Assembly (NCBI RefSeq): GCF_030463535.1
Contig: NC_132891.1
Location: forward strand, 7,713,622 to 7,777,621
DNA length: 64,000 nt
From: Salminus brasiliensis
Taxonomy: Eukaryota; Chordata; Actinopteri; Characiformes; Bryconidae
Direction: 5' to 3'
Shown here: in pieces, positions 22,635 to 35,100 of the stretch
Numbering within the stretch: the first letter of the stretch is position 1
How the letters are laid out: each line of letters begins with the position of its first letter
The notes under the pieces: model-generated
Seen by the model: the letters and a program-made list of their open reading frames with translations, nothing else
Database searches by the model: none
Told to the model about the DNA's origin: nothing
Program-made: the position numbers and the translations under genes

Positions 22635-25227
22635 ATCATCTTCATCTATAATAGCTGCCGTACCAAGAATTTCACTACTCATTCACTTCCCTTTATATCA
22701 TTCAACATTAATGGTTGCTAATTTACTCTGTGAAGGAAATTGTTTATTTATGGCCCATGTTTGCTAAAGCCCTTAAAAAGCCTAATTCCCTACAATAGCT
22801 GTCAGGCTAAAGCAACGTAATATGAATAATAAAGAAGCTTTGGTGAAAACAAAAGGAAAGAACAATGCGATTATCAATCACAAAGCGGCTTCTAACACAC
22901 CAGCACGAGCTTATGAACAAACGAAAATAATTAGTCCAAACAGCTGACAGTGTCATTTCACAAGCATCAAGTTAATGTGGGTATTGTAGTGCACATGGAC
23001 CCCTGCCAATTTCCTTAGAAAGCTTGGGAGATGGTGAGACTTGGTGAGCACGTGTTATGTTGAGATGGCTGGTGTTCTCACTACACAGGAACTCAAGGAG
23101 CTGAATTTCACATCAGCATGGATGTAGCAGAAATGACTCCAGAAGACATATATGGTAAGATCATGTCATATATACATATATATTATATTTAAATTGTCCA
23201 GCATGATGGATGAAGCTGTAGAAGATGTTAGAAATGACTAAGAAAGTTTACAAGTTAATTAGTGAGCTAATGTTATAGCTGATTGGTTTAGTATATGTGT
23301 ATTATTTAAATATTAATTGTATTTATGTAACTTCTTGTTCATAGAATTGTTGCAATATTGAGTAACACCTAATAATACAAAAAAATAATAAAAGTCAATC
23401 AACAGAGCTGAGAAAAGCTATAAAAAGCTACATTAATATAGAACAAATAAACATTTGCAAGGTAAATAAACAGGCCTGTTTTGCATGTGTTGCACAAGCA
23501 CACACAGCAGCAGCCCTCTAGATGCTGATGCCCCAGGCCAGGAGAGGCCTGCTCTCCTCCGCTGCTGTACTGCATTAATGATGAGCCAATGAGGAGCTGT
23601 ATTTGTGTTTGCTGAGCTCCGTCAGCAGCTGTTGGAGCCGCCTCAGTCAGCACAGCCCCTGCATGGAACGTATGGAGGGATGTCACCCTGCAGACAGCCA
23701 TGGCTGTGCACCGCTGTGTGGTGTGTAAGCAGTGGCGCTTTGAGGGTGCCACCGCGTGACAGGGAGCCGCTTTCATCTAATCCTCCTGGTGTAATCCGCA
23801 CCTCCGTACCTTTAATTGACGACTACTCATCAAATACCTGCCTGTGGAAAATGAGAAACTTAAATCTGTTTTTTTACCCTTTGCTCGCTGTGCAAAAAGA
23901 ATTCTTAATGCCACAGATGGAGGGGGATGCGCATTATGATGGAGGGGAGCGGCAGATTGAGTTTACTTTTTTTGATCTTCACCTTTAATTGAGAGAGGAG
24001 GCAATAAAAAAGCCAAGCCTACCCCTGGTGTTCAATGGTGGATCATTTTTTAAATGGAATCATCTACAGCAGGCTACAATATGATGTGGAAAGGGTGTTA
24101 TGGACCTCAGCTTGTTAAGATGAAGCTTGTAAAGTCAAGTTGGTTTCCATGTGGTTTTCCAAGGGATCAACGCACCTTCAGCACTTACACTGTGAGAAAG
24201 GACATTAACAACATTGAAATCAACCACACACCTCCAACAATCATTCCTTTGCATGTGAAATCATCTTAAATATAGGTGGAATATATGTTTCTCTTTTTGA
24301 GGTTGTTAAAATATACTTTTCTTAGAATAAGCTAGATGATCTGCCAGTGAAATCAGAAAACAATGGCTAAAATATTTAAGAATTTCTAGGAAATTGGCTT
24401 AATAATTCAAAAATCCTCATACAACAAAAAGAGGAATGAACTATTGCATTAAATACTGACTTTAAAAAATTTGTGGAATTTTGAAATATTATGAGGAAAA
24501 AAAGACTGTCAAGTTTAGTCTGATTTATATATATATATAAATAATTTTATGTGTCAAAACACTGTTCATGCTGTAATCTGTAAATAATATCTACAGGTCT
24601 ATAAAAAGTTTGAAGTATATAGAAGGTGAAGATGCATTATTCAGCTTATTCAGCATCGTGCCAATATTAAGAATTCAGAGTGTTAGCTGGATTCAGCACA
24701 GCAAAAATGAATGGGATTCTTGAAAACCGCTGCTGTCCCCTCCTGTTATCTGCACTTTTATAATATTAATTTTATTTTCAGGATTAAATTTTAGAGTGGA
24801 CACTAATATTTACATCTTTTCAATCTGCTCGACCACCAAGTAGAATGCTGCTTTCAAGTGGTGTCGGCTTTATCAGAAAATGATCATGATCAGGAAGCAT
24901 CATATGAGCACCCTCTGAAGTTGAAAGGTGAGTCGGATACATTGAAATTTTTGGTGCAGCATGACCTGTCCGAGCTTTCAACATATCCAAACAGTTTATC
25001 ACCAGAAAGATATTAAATAATTATGTATAATAAGTTTTTAAACATCTACAATCACCACGTTATTTTGCTTTTTTTTTGATGAAAACTGACTTTTAGGTGG
25101 TTAGTAGCTGCAGAATTTTTTTTTATCTTTACGACAGGCTCTGGATTGTGCTTACCTAGCACTTTTTTAACCTTCTTCATTTCTGAGCTAAAATTTCAAA
25201 TAGAAAACTCTTGTTTCCCCTGATTTT
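22635..25227. other. Intergenic with a candidate regulatory block
   Basis: No gene seen. 23500-24030 is less AT-rich and non-repetitive; overlapping ORFs there on both strands have no domain. It includes 'ctttaattgacgactactca' and 'tttgatcttcacctttaatt', motifs of the kind found in developmental enhancers. Short TA tracts near 23170 and 24530. Confidence 0.4.
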
Positions 25228-25575
25228 CCATTAAAATGTATTGACTTTTCCTCGCCCTTAAAAGGTCTTCAACATTTTGATGATGTCACCATGCACCAGT
25301 GGGCGGTGTAAAATTAAATAAAGCTCCGCCTCCCACTACACCACCTATATATGCTTAGCTAGCTCAGAAACCCTGACTGGTACTGTTTTCTTCTCAACAG
25401 AAGAGTTGATTTCAGAGTCACGGTAAAGGTGAAGGTTTCAAACAGACCACTTTTGGTTCCCCAAAGAACCTTGGAATCAGTGGATAGTTTTTAGGAAGAA
25501 CCTTTTTGGTAAATATGATGTGTGGGTGAAGAACCTTTTTCAGCTGAAGGACCTGAAGGTTCTTTGCCAGTTCAG
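25228..25575 (+). repeat. Dispersed repeat, copy 1 of 2
   Basis: It shares 'gtcaccatgcaccagtgggc', 'tacaccacctat', 'cttagct' and 'ggtgaaggt' followed by 'aaagaacctt...ggatagtttt' with 27270-27600, in the same order and orientation. The 'ggttcc..aaagaacc' end links it to the short palindromic family at 28.8-29.4 kb. Confidence 0.7.
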
Positions 25576-27269
25576 TTCACGGCCCTGTTTCTGCAACAGA
25601 CAAATTCTTTAATCCCAGGTTACCGAACCTCATTCAGACTAACAGCTGAAGATGATGAGAGCCATCAGCGTCACATTCTCCGTCAAATCTTCTTCAATCA
25701 ACTATTCTGTTTCACCGCAGCAGAACAGAAGGTGCTGGTTGGCAAAACAAACGAACAAACAGAAAAGAGATATGGAGTGATGAAAGAGCAAACAACACAC
25801 GCTACATGCCCCACAACCATAACAGCCTTGAAGTAGGTTACACTTCTAGTAACCTGATTTACTCGGCGCTCCTGTTCTCGCGTGGTGTTCCGGCCTTCTG
25901 TGTAACTTTCCGAAGTGGAGGATTCCAGCAGTTCCTTCGAACCCAGGTCCGTTTGAGTGATAAATCCAAGGCATATTCCTGCACATGCAGCATGCCCCCC
26001 AAACACTTCATTATAAAGAAAGATGATATTTAGTCAATCTATTGATGTTGCCCAACTAATTGTAAAGCGGGGGGGACTCAAAAGCAGATGTTGCATTTCA
26101 AAGCACTTGTGAGCAAGGAGACAGGTTATGATTTATGCTAAGATGTGTGGCTTCAAAGCGCTGAATGAGGCTTCTAAACAAATTGAACAAGTCAAGCGTT
26201 ATTCACCCAGGACCGCGGGTGTGCCTGGTGCATGCAGATCAGAGGAGCGCGTCTGCCGCTTGTAATATCCCTCAATGGAAGAACAGGTCCACTGGGAAGA
26301 GGCAGCAGATAGTGGTTAGCACTGAGCTCAGTTTGTGTGTGTGTGTGTGTACAGGCATGAGAGCCTGGTGCCATTGCAACACCTGTGCACCGAATCAAAC
26401 CCTACTCATGTCAGGAGCATGATCAGGTGGGCAGGGGAAGGGGGGCGCACCTGGAGACTTGACACCCTTTCTTCACAGCGCCATTCTTCACCATCCGATG
26501 GGGGGTGAACACCCGGTCTGTGTCAACAATCTGATGCAATATCAGTAAACACTGATAATTATTTATGAAGCTGTGGGATACTGTACGGTGATCGCTGTTC
26601 CAGGCGTTGTGGAATATGCCCATCGCTGTTGTCTTCTCAGCTTAATCGCCATGTACATTATAAGCTGCGACAGCTCGGCTCGAGAGCCAACACGTTCGGA
26701 TAGAGTCTCCGAGTCTCAAAAGTGGAGCATATCCTAAAAAGCCCCATTGCAAAGTTTGAACCTGGTAGCCACTGCTCCTGCACTATGTAACTCTGGTGAA
26801 GTGGGCAAGAAAACACTCACCGGGTCTGCATAACGTTGCATAACCCGGGACATATTAGTATGGTTCTGTTTTCCTAGGCTTGTCCAGAAATACACGTGTT
26901 ACACGTGTATTTTAGGAGTGGCTCCAAATTACACTTCCTGACTGTAGGGGGAGCTTTTTAAAGGGTCCAAACCAAACCAAACTGTTTTTTTTTATTTTTA
27001 TGGAGTAGTTTGATGCAGCATGTAAACACTGTTCCGTGTTCTAAACACTCACTATTCCCTTTTCAGCCAACAAAACATTTTAATACTTTTGTTTAGCAAA
27101 ATATTTCTCCCAATTTGGTATTGCCAATCAACCCACCTGTTCTAGCTCCCCAGGTGCTGAAAACAAAGGAGTTCCCGAGCAGAATAGAGATCAAGGCACA
27201 GTAAAGTAAAAAAGTAAAGAAAAAAAACAGTTTCCATCGTTTTAAAGGTTTAAGAGAAGAAAAAATATA
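25576..27269. other. Intergenic
   Basis: A GT-repeat at 26332-26351. 'acacgtgttacacgtgt' near 26893 is a small palindromic duplication. ORFs here on both strands overlap and show no domain. No gene supported. Confidence 0.5.
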
Positions 27270-27600
27270 TTTTTCAAATCCAAGTTGACTTTTCCCCCTA
27301 GAATATTTCCTACAAATATAATGACAATCCCCAGCTTTAAAAAGTCACCATGCACCAGTGGGCGGCGCACAATAACATTAACCTCCACCTCTACACCACC
27401 TATAATCAACAGAAAGCACTTAGCTAACTCAGAGGCCCTCAGTGATACTGTGTTTCGTTCAGAAATACATCCCAGAAGAAAAATGCTTTATGATTTCAGA
27501 TTCATGTTCATGGTGAAGGTGCCAAATGAATTTTAGGTCCTTAAAGAACCTTTGGTGGATAGTTTTTTGAAGGACTTTTTTTTGTTTGTTTGTTAACTAG
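27270..27600 (+). repeat. Dispersed repeat, copy 2 of 2
   Basis: Same order of blocks as 25228-25575, about 2 kb away in direct orientation, with small indels. The copies are diverged, so they may be old insertions or an old duplication. Confidence 0.7.
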
Positions 27601-27654
27601 ACGTGTCTAAAAAACCACCTTAATGTTTAAGGAACCTCAAGATTCCATACCAAC

Positions 27655-27880
27655 AAGAGAGTTTTCTCAGAACCGCCGACTGAACACCCATCTCTTCCAA
27701 GAGTACTTGGGCGAAGTGTAGTGCAGAGTATTGTGGTCTCCACACTGACGTGTGTATTTAGTAGTATCTAATCTGGATCTTAACATTTACAAACTAGCTA
27801 AGAGTATTTCTAAGTAAACAGTGAAGGATAAGAGCATCTGCCTTAAATGCCTTAAACGTAAATATAATGTGAATCTAAGC
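27655..27880 (+). mobile_element. LINE 3' end (L2-type) remnant
   Basis: 'cgactgaacacccatctctt' then 'ccaagagtact' reads RLNTHLFQEYL, like the C-terminus of L2-clade ORF2. 'ggataagagcatctgcctta' then 'aatgcc' follows as the conserved 3' tail at 27818-27850. Confidence 0.55.
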
Positions 27881-28790
27881 CTAACCTTTTATTATATATA
27901 TTATATAACACAATTGCAATTAACATCTCTGTATTTCCAGTTTGTAAGTCAGTAGCTCAGCCCCCCTGGTCCATTTCTTTAAGTGTAACGTGACAGCGTT
28001 TTATTTTTGATGTGTTAAAGAAGAAGCTACACAGAGAAACCTCCAGTTTCCAAGACCTCCAAACCAGTCCTCCTCCACATTCCAGGTAACGCTTTTTATT
28101 TCAGTGCAGATCTTAAAGTATCCAGACTGTTGTCTTATTTCCTCCGACGACTCAAACATGGAAAGTGACAGGCCGCATGCACCTCTCTCAAAATTATTTC
28201 CGTCTGTTTTCTCCCATTTGATGCAACCCAAATTGGTGCTGAAGAAACGAATTGCTAAATTTTTAATTAACTTCATAACATCTGCACTTCAGCTTTGAGA
28301 GAGCAGGGAGATTTCCTTTTAACCTATTCCAGCACATTTGCACACCAAGGTAAAATCTTGATGCTGGCACTCTTACAGAAAGGAAGGAGAAAAAAAATTA
28401 AAAATGGAAATGAACCCGTACTTGTGTGTGTAGATCAAAGACATGGAATTATTCAACTTTTTGCCATTGCTTGATCTTCAAAAATAAAAGAGGAGAAACT
28501 AGAGTACATAGATGGACGGATCAGACTAAGTCAGATGCCATCTTGCTGTTTGTTACACAGCTTCAGACTTCATGCTCATTTTCACAGTTCAGAGCCGAGA
28601 ACCCTGCAGCTTCTGCTGTGGAGGGAGGACGACTTAACCTGCTAAGAGCTTTACTGCAATATCCCACACTACACTCAGTGTTTAATACGATCAATACTGC
28701 ATCTATCTGTTATTAATACACACCATAATACATTCTAAAATAAAAGTATTTCTATGTAGTTCTATGTATAAGTAGTTCTATGTATAACAT
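27881..28790. other. Intergenic
   Basis: No gene or clear repeat seen; ORFs on both strands lack domains. Confidence 0.4.
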
Positions 28791-28794
28791 CATA

Positions 28795-29365
28795 TAGATC
28801 CACTTCTGGTTCCCTAAAGAGAACTTATATTTGGGCCGTTTAGACCATTAAAATAATGGTTCTTTCTAGAACGTTTACATTATGTGGAGGTAATTTAAAC
28901 TTTCACACTCACACTTTACACATCTCACATTACAAACCACAAAGGGTTCTTTGAGCAAACTAATTTTGGTTCCCTAAAGAACAATATTTAACAACGAGAT
29001 GTTTAAGGGTTCTTCCTAGAACTTTTACATAATGTGGAGGTTCTTTGAACTTTTAAAAGGTTCTTCACACTCAAACATCACACATCTATGAGCGATGTTA
29101 TAGAGGAACCAATTTTGGTTCCCTACAGAACCATATTTGACAGAGATGTGTGAATGTGTGGAACATTTTGCATGATGAATGAAACCTAAAGATAAAACAA
29201 CTGTTCAATATCAAATTATTAAAGGGTTCTTCCAAGAACCTTCACATTATATCTATATATGCTCACACATCACACAGACTTAAAAATGAAGACAGCACAA
29301 AAGGTTCTATGAGCAAAATCATTTTTGTGTTCTCTTCAGAACCATATTTGACTGGTTCTTCCATG
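28795..29365. repeat. Cluster of short 'ggttcctaaagaacc' palindromic repeats
   Basis: The motif TTTTGGTTCCCTAAAGAAC (or close variants) occurs near 28808, 28970 and 29115, with 'aaaggttctttgagcaaa' between. The family is self-complementary (GGTTC..GAACC) and behaves like very short MITEs; further copies are near 31790-31860, 49430-49480 and 50500-50545. Confidence 0.6.
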
Positions 29366-30435
29366 TCATTGTTCATTAGAATGAGAGTGTGCAGTGCTGG
29401 CTTTTGGTTATCATTACTTTTTTCCCCCACATGATTAATATTATATTAATATTAGATTATACTTTATTGTATATCCCATAGACCATGATGATGATGATTA
29501 TAAACAATAATAATTATTATAATTATAATATATAATAAACAATTATTATAAATAATAATAAGAAAAATAACTTTTACATTTTATGTAAATATTAAACATG
29601 TAAAACATTAGAAATATTGGATAGTGCAATTAGTTCCATGTGTAAGTCTTTAATTCCTTTCCTTGTAAAAATATTATAAAGTGATTTTAATATGTATTTT
29701 TATAAAACTTTAATAAAAATATCAAACTGTTTTTCTAATTGTACTGTTGCTTGTTTGCCACCAGATAGCAGTACTGAGTCAAAGACAGCCTTGCAGAAAG
29801 AGCTACTGTGATAAAGTATGTGGGTCACCAAATTAAACTTAGTAACAGACCCTGCTTTTATGAACAGATCACAGATTTACACGATTACTTTAAAAACACC
29901 GCTTTACAACAGAGACACTTCTGCAGCCCCTCTACAGAACCTTCTCACACTAACCTAATGCTGTTCAGACAAACACAGCTGAAACGGGAGCAGTTTGCCC
30001 ACCATCCCCCTCAGTACACCTGCACTGATGTGAATGATATTCTAGCACAGCACTGCTTCTTCAACAAGTCTCTCTTTGATAGAACTCACACAATACTGTC
30101 TCTGTGTGGTAGCCGTCACCTGTCTACCTGTGGGAAAATAGGCCACTGCCCTGGACAGAGCTGTGACACAAATGGCAGAGTAATTAAGGGCACGGTTCAT
30201 GCTGAGAAGGGAAAACTCCACTGAATAAACAAGAATAAGCTTGGCCACTAGGAGACACTGTTTGTAGAGTAAACTTCCTTAAACCTGCAAGGACAATAAA
30301 AGCAGCAAAACATGCATCTCCTGCCACGTGTGTAAAACTTCAGATTTGGAACTTCAGAGTTTGATCAGCATTGCCTCGGGCCTTGAGACTAAACCACTCT
30401 TCAGAGACATACTGGAATCATTAAACCTATTTGAC
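29366..30435. other. Intergenic
   Basis: AT-rich (29440-29720) with AAT-type low complexity, then a moderately GC-rich unique block with an open frame of 138 aa on plus (29808-30224). The frame shows no domain and no splice context, so I do not call a gene. Confidence 0.4.
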
Positions 30436-30479
30436 TAAAACTACGTTTCCATAATGGACCTTAATAGAATTACAAAAAA

Positions 30480-30898
30480 TTACACATCTCTGATGCACAA
30501 TTCTCTGTTGAGTTATCCTCTTTTCTTCCCAGTTTTGGTATTGAAAAGTATCCATCCATTCCTGACTCTCCCTGGCACTAGCAATGCTGCAGACAGTAAG
30601 AAGGTATGGACTTAACACACATGTCCTCTGAAACATGCGTAGCCAGCCACCGCCTTTTTCAGAACTGTAGATGTGGCACTGGCAGATAGCTGACACACTC
30701 ACAGACGCCTGTGCTGCCCAACATCAATTAAGATGTGATGCAGGGAAAGAGGGTCATCTACCCATTCAGGTAGTGCATGGTCAATTGTGCTCTCTTGGAC
30801 TCTGGTTGCTGATGGCAAAGCGGCATGGTTCAGGATTTGAACTCGTGACCCCTGGGCCATAGTCTTAAGGCATTTGACCCCTGAGCCACTCAGAGCCC
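30480..30898 (-). mobile_element. tRNA-derived SINE, minus strand
   Basis: Read on the minus strand from 30898, box A (TGGCTCAGGGG, about 30888-30878) and box B (GTTCAAATCC, 30842-30833) are spaced as in a tRNA gene. A body follows containing 'gtgtgtcagctatctgccag' and 'gaggacatgtgttaagtcc'. Box and body order define a pol III SINE. Related bodies are at 37965-38150 and 54930-55310. Confidence 0.75.
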
Positions 30899-31141
30899 TT
30901 CTGATGCACTTTTGCCCTGAAGCATTTAAAATCTATATAGTACTGAAAAAGTTCTTTGACCCTTCTTAATGCTCTGTAGAACCACATTTAGGAACATACC
31001 TTCTCTAAGACATGTGAAGCTGCTCATCTATCAAACTGCCATTAATGCAACACTTGAAGGAAAACACCAACTTCCAATTAACTGCCCATTATGTTCCCAT
31101 GTGGCTACTTCTGGCTGTAGCATCACAGATTACACCCACCT

Positions 31142-31600
31142 ACACTATATGCCCAAACGTGGACACCCCAATGAATGTATCCAACTATATTAAGCTGCAC
31201 CCATTGCTGATACAGTGCAAATTAACACAGACAATGTGTCTAGTTCATGTAAAGAAGTACTGCCAATAGAATAGGATTCTCTAGAGCAGAAAAACATGAA
31301 CCTATTGGCATCGTGCCTAATGCCAGGCATGGGCTATAGGGGTATAAAGCCCCCCAGCTTTGAGCTATGGAGCAGTGGAGCTGTGTTGTCTGAAATGTTC
31401 TCTGGTGCTCCATCCAAAATGTTTGGAATGAGTTGGGAACTTGGGGATGAGCTAGGGTGGTGATCACCCAAGATCCTGACCTAACTAACATTCTTGTTGC
31501 TGAATGCAGTCAAATTCTTACAGCAATGCTGCAGCAAAATCCCTACACAGTAGAGACTCCAACAAAGCAGCATAGACTCTTTTTTGATGCCCTTGATTTG
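31142..31600 (+). mobile_element. Tc1-derived MITE, copy C
   Basis: The left TIR is present (CTATATGCCCAAACGTGGAC), followed by the family blocks 'tgccaatagaataggattct', 'atgccaggcatgggctatag' and 'ctgaatgcagtcaaattctt'. The right end is lost or replaced after about 31600. Confidence 0.8.
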
Positions 31601-31689
31601 GCAATTTTTGCCAAACTCCAAAGAAGCCATAGAAGATCCATTCATGGTTACATAAAGAAGCATATATTCTTTTTTAATAAAGGTAAGTG

Positions 31690-32555
31690 AGAAGAACCTT
31701 TAGAAGGTCTAGAAAACATTGACTTAATGTAAGGGTAAGGGGTAAGGGTAATGTAAGGTTATTCGCACTCACACATCTCTATTATAAAGATGGTTCTTTA
31801 TGGAACCAAAAGTTGTTCCTCTATGGCATTGCTCAAAGAACCATTTGAAGAGTTTTTAGGAGTGTAGAGGGTTGTGACACTGTACAGTTTAGTGGCTATT
31901 TATGCATATCAGCATGCAAAGTACTCTGATTTAGAAGCTGATTAGTTGGATCAAGTGTGGTCGAGCAGAGAAATGTGCTTCAGGACCCAGATTTGGAAAC
32001 CCTTGTTCTAATGCACTTGATGCAGTATTTTTCAAATACTGAAAGTCACTTGGTTGTATTACAGTGAAGAACACACTCCACTGTGCAGTGCTGCTGTGAT
32101 CCAGGCTTGACGCCTGACACCAGTGCTGTGAGGGGATACCTAATTGTGTCTGTCAGCCATGGCCCTTAGGCCCTATTCAGCCAAACTGTTGATGCTTCCC
32201 TTATTAACTCAGATGCTCTGTGCAGTAAAGTGTAGCCACACATCTCCACCAATAGCAGGAACATCATGCATATTACAAAGTTCATACAGTCTTTTTCTGA
32301 GTTGCCAGATAAAGCTAAAGCCTTTGTACCAGAACATGTAAGCAAGCAAGGGCTTTTTTTGTGGGCCCCTCATTTAATAGTTTTGGAACAGTTAATCAAT
32401 AAAATTGACTAATTAATTAACAGGTAATAGTTAGATCTTTAGCGTAGGGCTAAAATGTTCAATGTAGTGACCTTTGTGTATCAATCCACGTTTGTCCCGT
32501 CCACCTGCTTAAATCAGCTATGCTTTTGAAAAAGAAAAAAAAACCTTAGTGCAGT
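31690..32555. other. Intergenic
   Basis: An inverted copy of the short palindromic family at about 31785-31870 ('ggttcctctatggcattgct' class, reverse orientation). No gene seen. Confidence 0.5.
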
Positions 32556-32559
32556 CAGC

Positions 32560-32900
32560 AAGGAGGGAGGAGGGACTCCCAAGGCACTTGGCTTTGTCTG
32601 CCTCTTGGCCTAGGCCATCAGATAACGGGCAGGACAATGGCCCTCCATTCTGCGCTCCGCTTCTTAAATGACCAGGAAGCGCTTGTGAGCGGCCCCGCTG
32701 GCCAGCTCCCTGGGGCCCGCTCAGCCCTGACGGGGTCCGGACCAGGCTGAATGGCTGAAGTGCACGCGGGAGGAAATGAGAGGCTGGTGGCCACCCAGCC
32801 GGAGCCATGAGTGCCCTTTGATGCTGGAAGCAGAGGGCGAAGGTTAAGGGTGGGCGCAGGGAGAGGCGCTGGATGACAGAAGAAGAGAGACTTGGTCTGG
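32560..32900. promoter_or_regulatory. Isolated GC-rich block
   Basis: A sharp GC-rich island of about 340 bp in an AT-rich gene-poor region, without repeats. It carries AGATAA near 32619 and CCCTTTGATGC near 32814. It could be an enhancer or an orphan CpG-poor promoter; ORFs across it on the minus strand have no recognisable domain. Confidence 0.3.
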
Positions 32901-32945
32901 GCCACTGCCCAATTACTCAGTCCTACTGAGCACTTTTTCATGTTT

Positions 32946-32980
<35 letters not shown>

Positions 32981-33375
32981 GAGGGTCAAGGCAAGGGGGA
33001 ACCCAGCTACCCAGAATCCCTCTTCATTCATTTCATTTAAAAGTGATCAATTCGAGGGCATTAAAAGGGTTTGTCAAGGTTGCCCTTATCTCCAATGTGA
33101 TTCATGGGTTTGATTTCCAACAGTTGCTGCTGATGTATTCAGCAGTAATGGACGTTTGTACCCTACACATTAGCAGCATGCTAACTGCCAGCCTAAATCA
33201 TCACACACTTGCATCATACTGGGTCACATTACTGGGTCATCTTTAGCTTTAATCTTACTACAGCAATGTCTCTGTCCATTTAGACAACAATATGTCCCAA
33301 TACATACATGCACTGGGGAACTCTACCTCCCATTTCTTATTTATGCGGAAAAACATACGTCTGTATGTATACATA
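32901..33375. other. (CT)n microsatellite and unique DNA
   Basis: (CT)n at 32949-32976, then non-coding unique sequence. Confidence 0.6.
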
Positions 33376-33860
33376 TGTCTCATCAGAATTTTATGACCAC
33401 CTACCAAATAGTGTGAATATCGGCAAATATTGGCTTGGATTACACTAGTGAGATGTTGTGGTCCACAGTGGTGCTTGGATTGCTCTGTTCCACTAACCAG
33501 AGTTGTCAGTCCCCTCCGGCATCAATGGTGCGTGGGGCACCACTGTTATGCTGCTGGGAGTCCATTCTCGGTACACCTTCTATACGGTGGCTCTAGAGCC
33601 TCCCACAAAGGATGCAATTTGACTAATGTTTAAATGGGCATGATGATAAGGTACGGGGCGAGGAGTGATAACATCTCAGAAACCACTAACTTTGTGGGAT
33701 GTTCTAGAGCTGCCGTAGTGAAGTGTGTCGAGAACGGACTTAAGCACACTGAGTGCCTTCCAGTGGGAAAACAATGGTGTCTCACAGGCCACTGATGCCA
33801 GAGGGCAACAACAACTTCAGTGAGTGATCTAATACAGTCACTAACGTCTCACAAGTGTCA
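33376..33860 (+). pseudogene. Decayed Tc1-type element
   Basis: 'catcagaattttatgaccac' at the left end matches the ends of a fish Tc1 family. 'gtgggatgttctagagctgc' and 'aacggacttaagcacactga' resemble the DNA-binding region of a Tc1 transposase. All frames are interrupted and no right end is identified. Confidence 0.5.
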
Positions 33861-34589
33861 TCCGAGCCAAGCGTGGTTATTCATGAGGTTCTGGTAGATC
33901 CACGATTGGATATTCTATTCTAGGAAAATCAGTCTCATAAAAACGGCTCCTTACTGCCAGGACCTTTGAAGAATACTTCAGAATATTTGCTTAAACAGCT
34001 ACTTTTCTTTGTGTCTTCCTCCCAGCAGTCTCAGTCTTTCTCACATCAGCTGCAGTCGTGAACCGCACTGCTGATTAAGAAACATATATGGGACAGCAAG
34101 CCCTTCAGAGAAACTGCATTGTGACAAGGTATGAATATGCACCCAGAAGACTTGTGGCCTAAATATAGCCCCTTAGGCTGGGCACACTCCGTCAAAACCT
34201 GCTTAAATTTATGTGCACTTGAGCCTTGAAAGGATGACAGTAATACGACTCTAAGGACTATCTAGGAACCTCTGAATGGCCTGACATATTTGGTGTTGCT
34301 GTCAATGATATGTAAAATGTAAATGAATGTCTAAACTGGAATGGAGTATTAGCCTTTCGCATTCAGGCAGGCGTTTGATTCAGTGAACTATATTAAAACT
34401 ATACTAGCATACTAGGCCTGTTTGCCAGTTAAGTATTTGCCTCTTGTGTAGCAAATGTGAAAGTGCGTTACCTTATGTAGTAGTAGCTTGAATGAGAGGG
34501 CGAGTGACTGCTGTAGAAGTTTTAGCACTTAGTTGCTAGCTAGCTACTTAGATACATAGCCAGTGACATTTAAAAGTAATCCAAATTAC

Positions 34590-35100
34590 AAACACTGATC
34601 AGCCACAACATTAAAACCACTGACAGGTGAAGTGAATAACAGTGCTTATCTCATCTCAATGGTACCTGTCAAGGGGTGAGATATACATATTAGGCAGCAA
34701 GTGAAGAGTCAGTTCTTGAAGTTGATGTGTGGGTCAAGCATAAAAAATCTCCTGAAAAAAGTGCTGAATGTTGAAGGCAAGATAACTGGGTCACAACATC
34801 TCCAAAACATCAGGCAAGTCCGATGGGGTTTGTTATGAAGTGATCAGTACCTATCAAAAAGTTGTTTCATGGAAGGACAACAGGTGAACCGTTGAACTGG
34901 CTACAAGGTCATTTATTTTTAGTCTCACAACTTACAGGGCATAAAGGATCTGCTGCTAATGTCCTTGTAGCCAGATACCGCAGGACGCCTGCAGAGATGT
35001 TGTGGAGTCCATGCCTGGATTGGTCAGGGCTGTTTTGGTGCCATGAGGAGGACCTACACAGTATTTGGCAGTTGGTTTTAATCTTATGGCAGTATATAAA
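34590..35100 (+). pseudogene. Internally deleted Tc1 remnant
   Basis: Left end 'acactgatcagccacaacat' then 'taaaaccactgacaggtga'. 'ctgggtcacaacatctccaa' corresponds to LGQSISK of the N-terminal domain. The gene middle is absent, and the remaining 3' part includes 'taaaggatctgctgctaatg'. It shares family with 49797-50320 (same strand) and with 21495 and 41464 (opposite strand). Confidence 0.75.

Noticed and set aside
29808-30224. 138-aa plus ORF
   Set aside because: No domain, no recognisable composition and no splice or promoter context.
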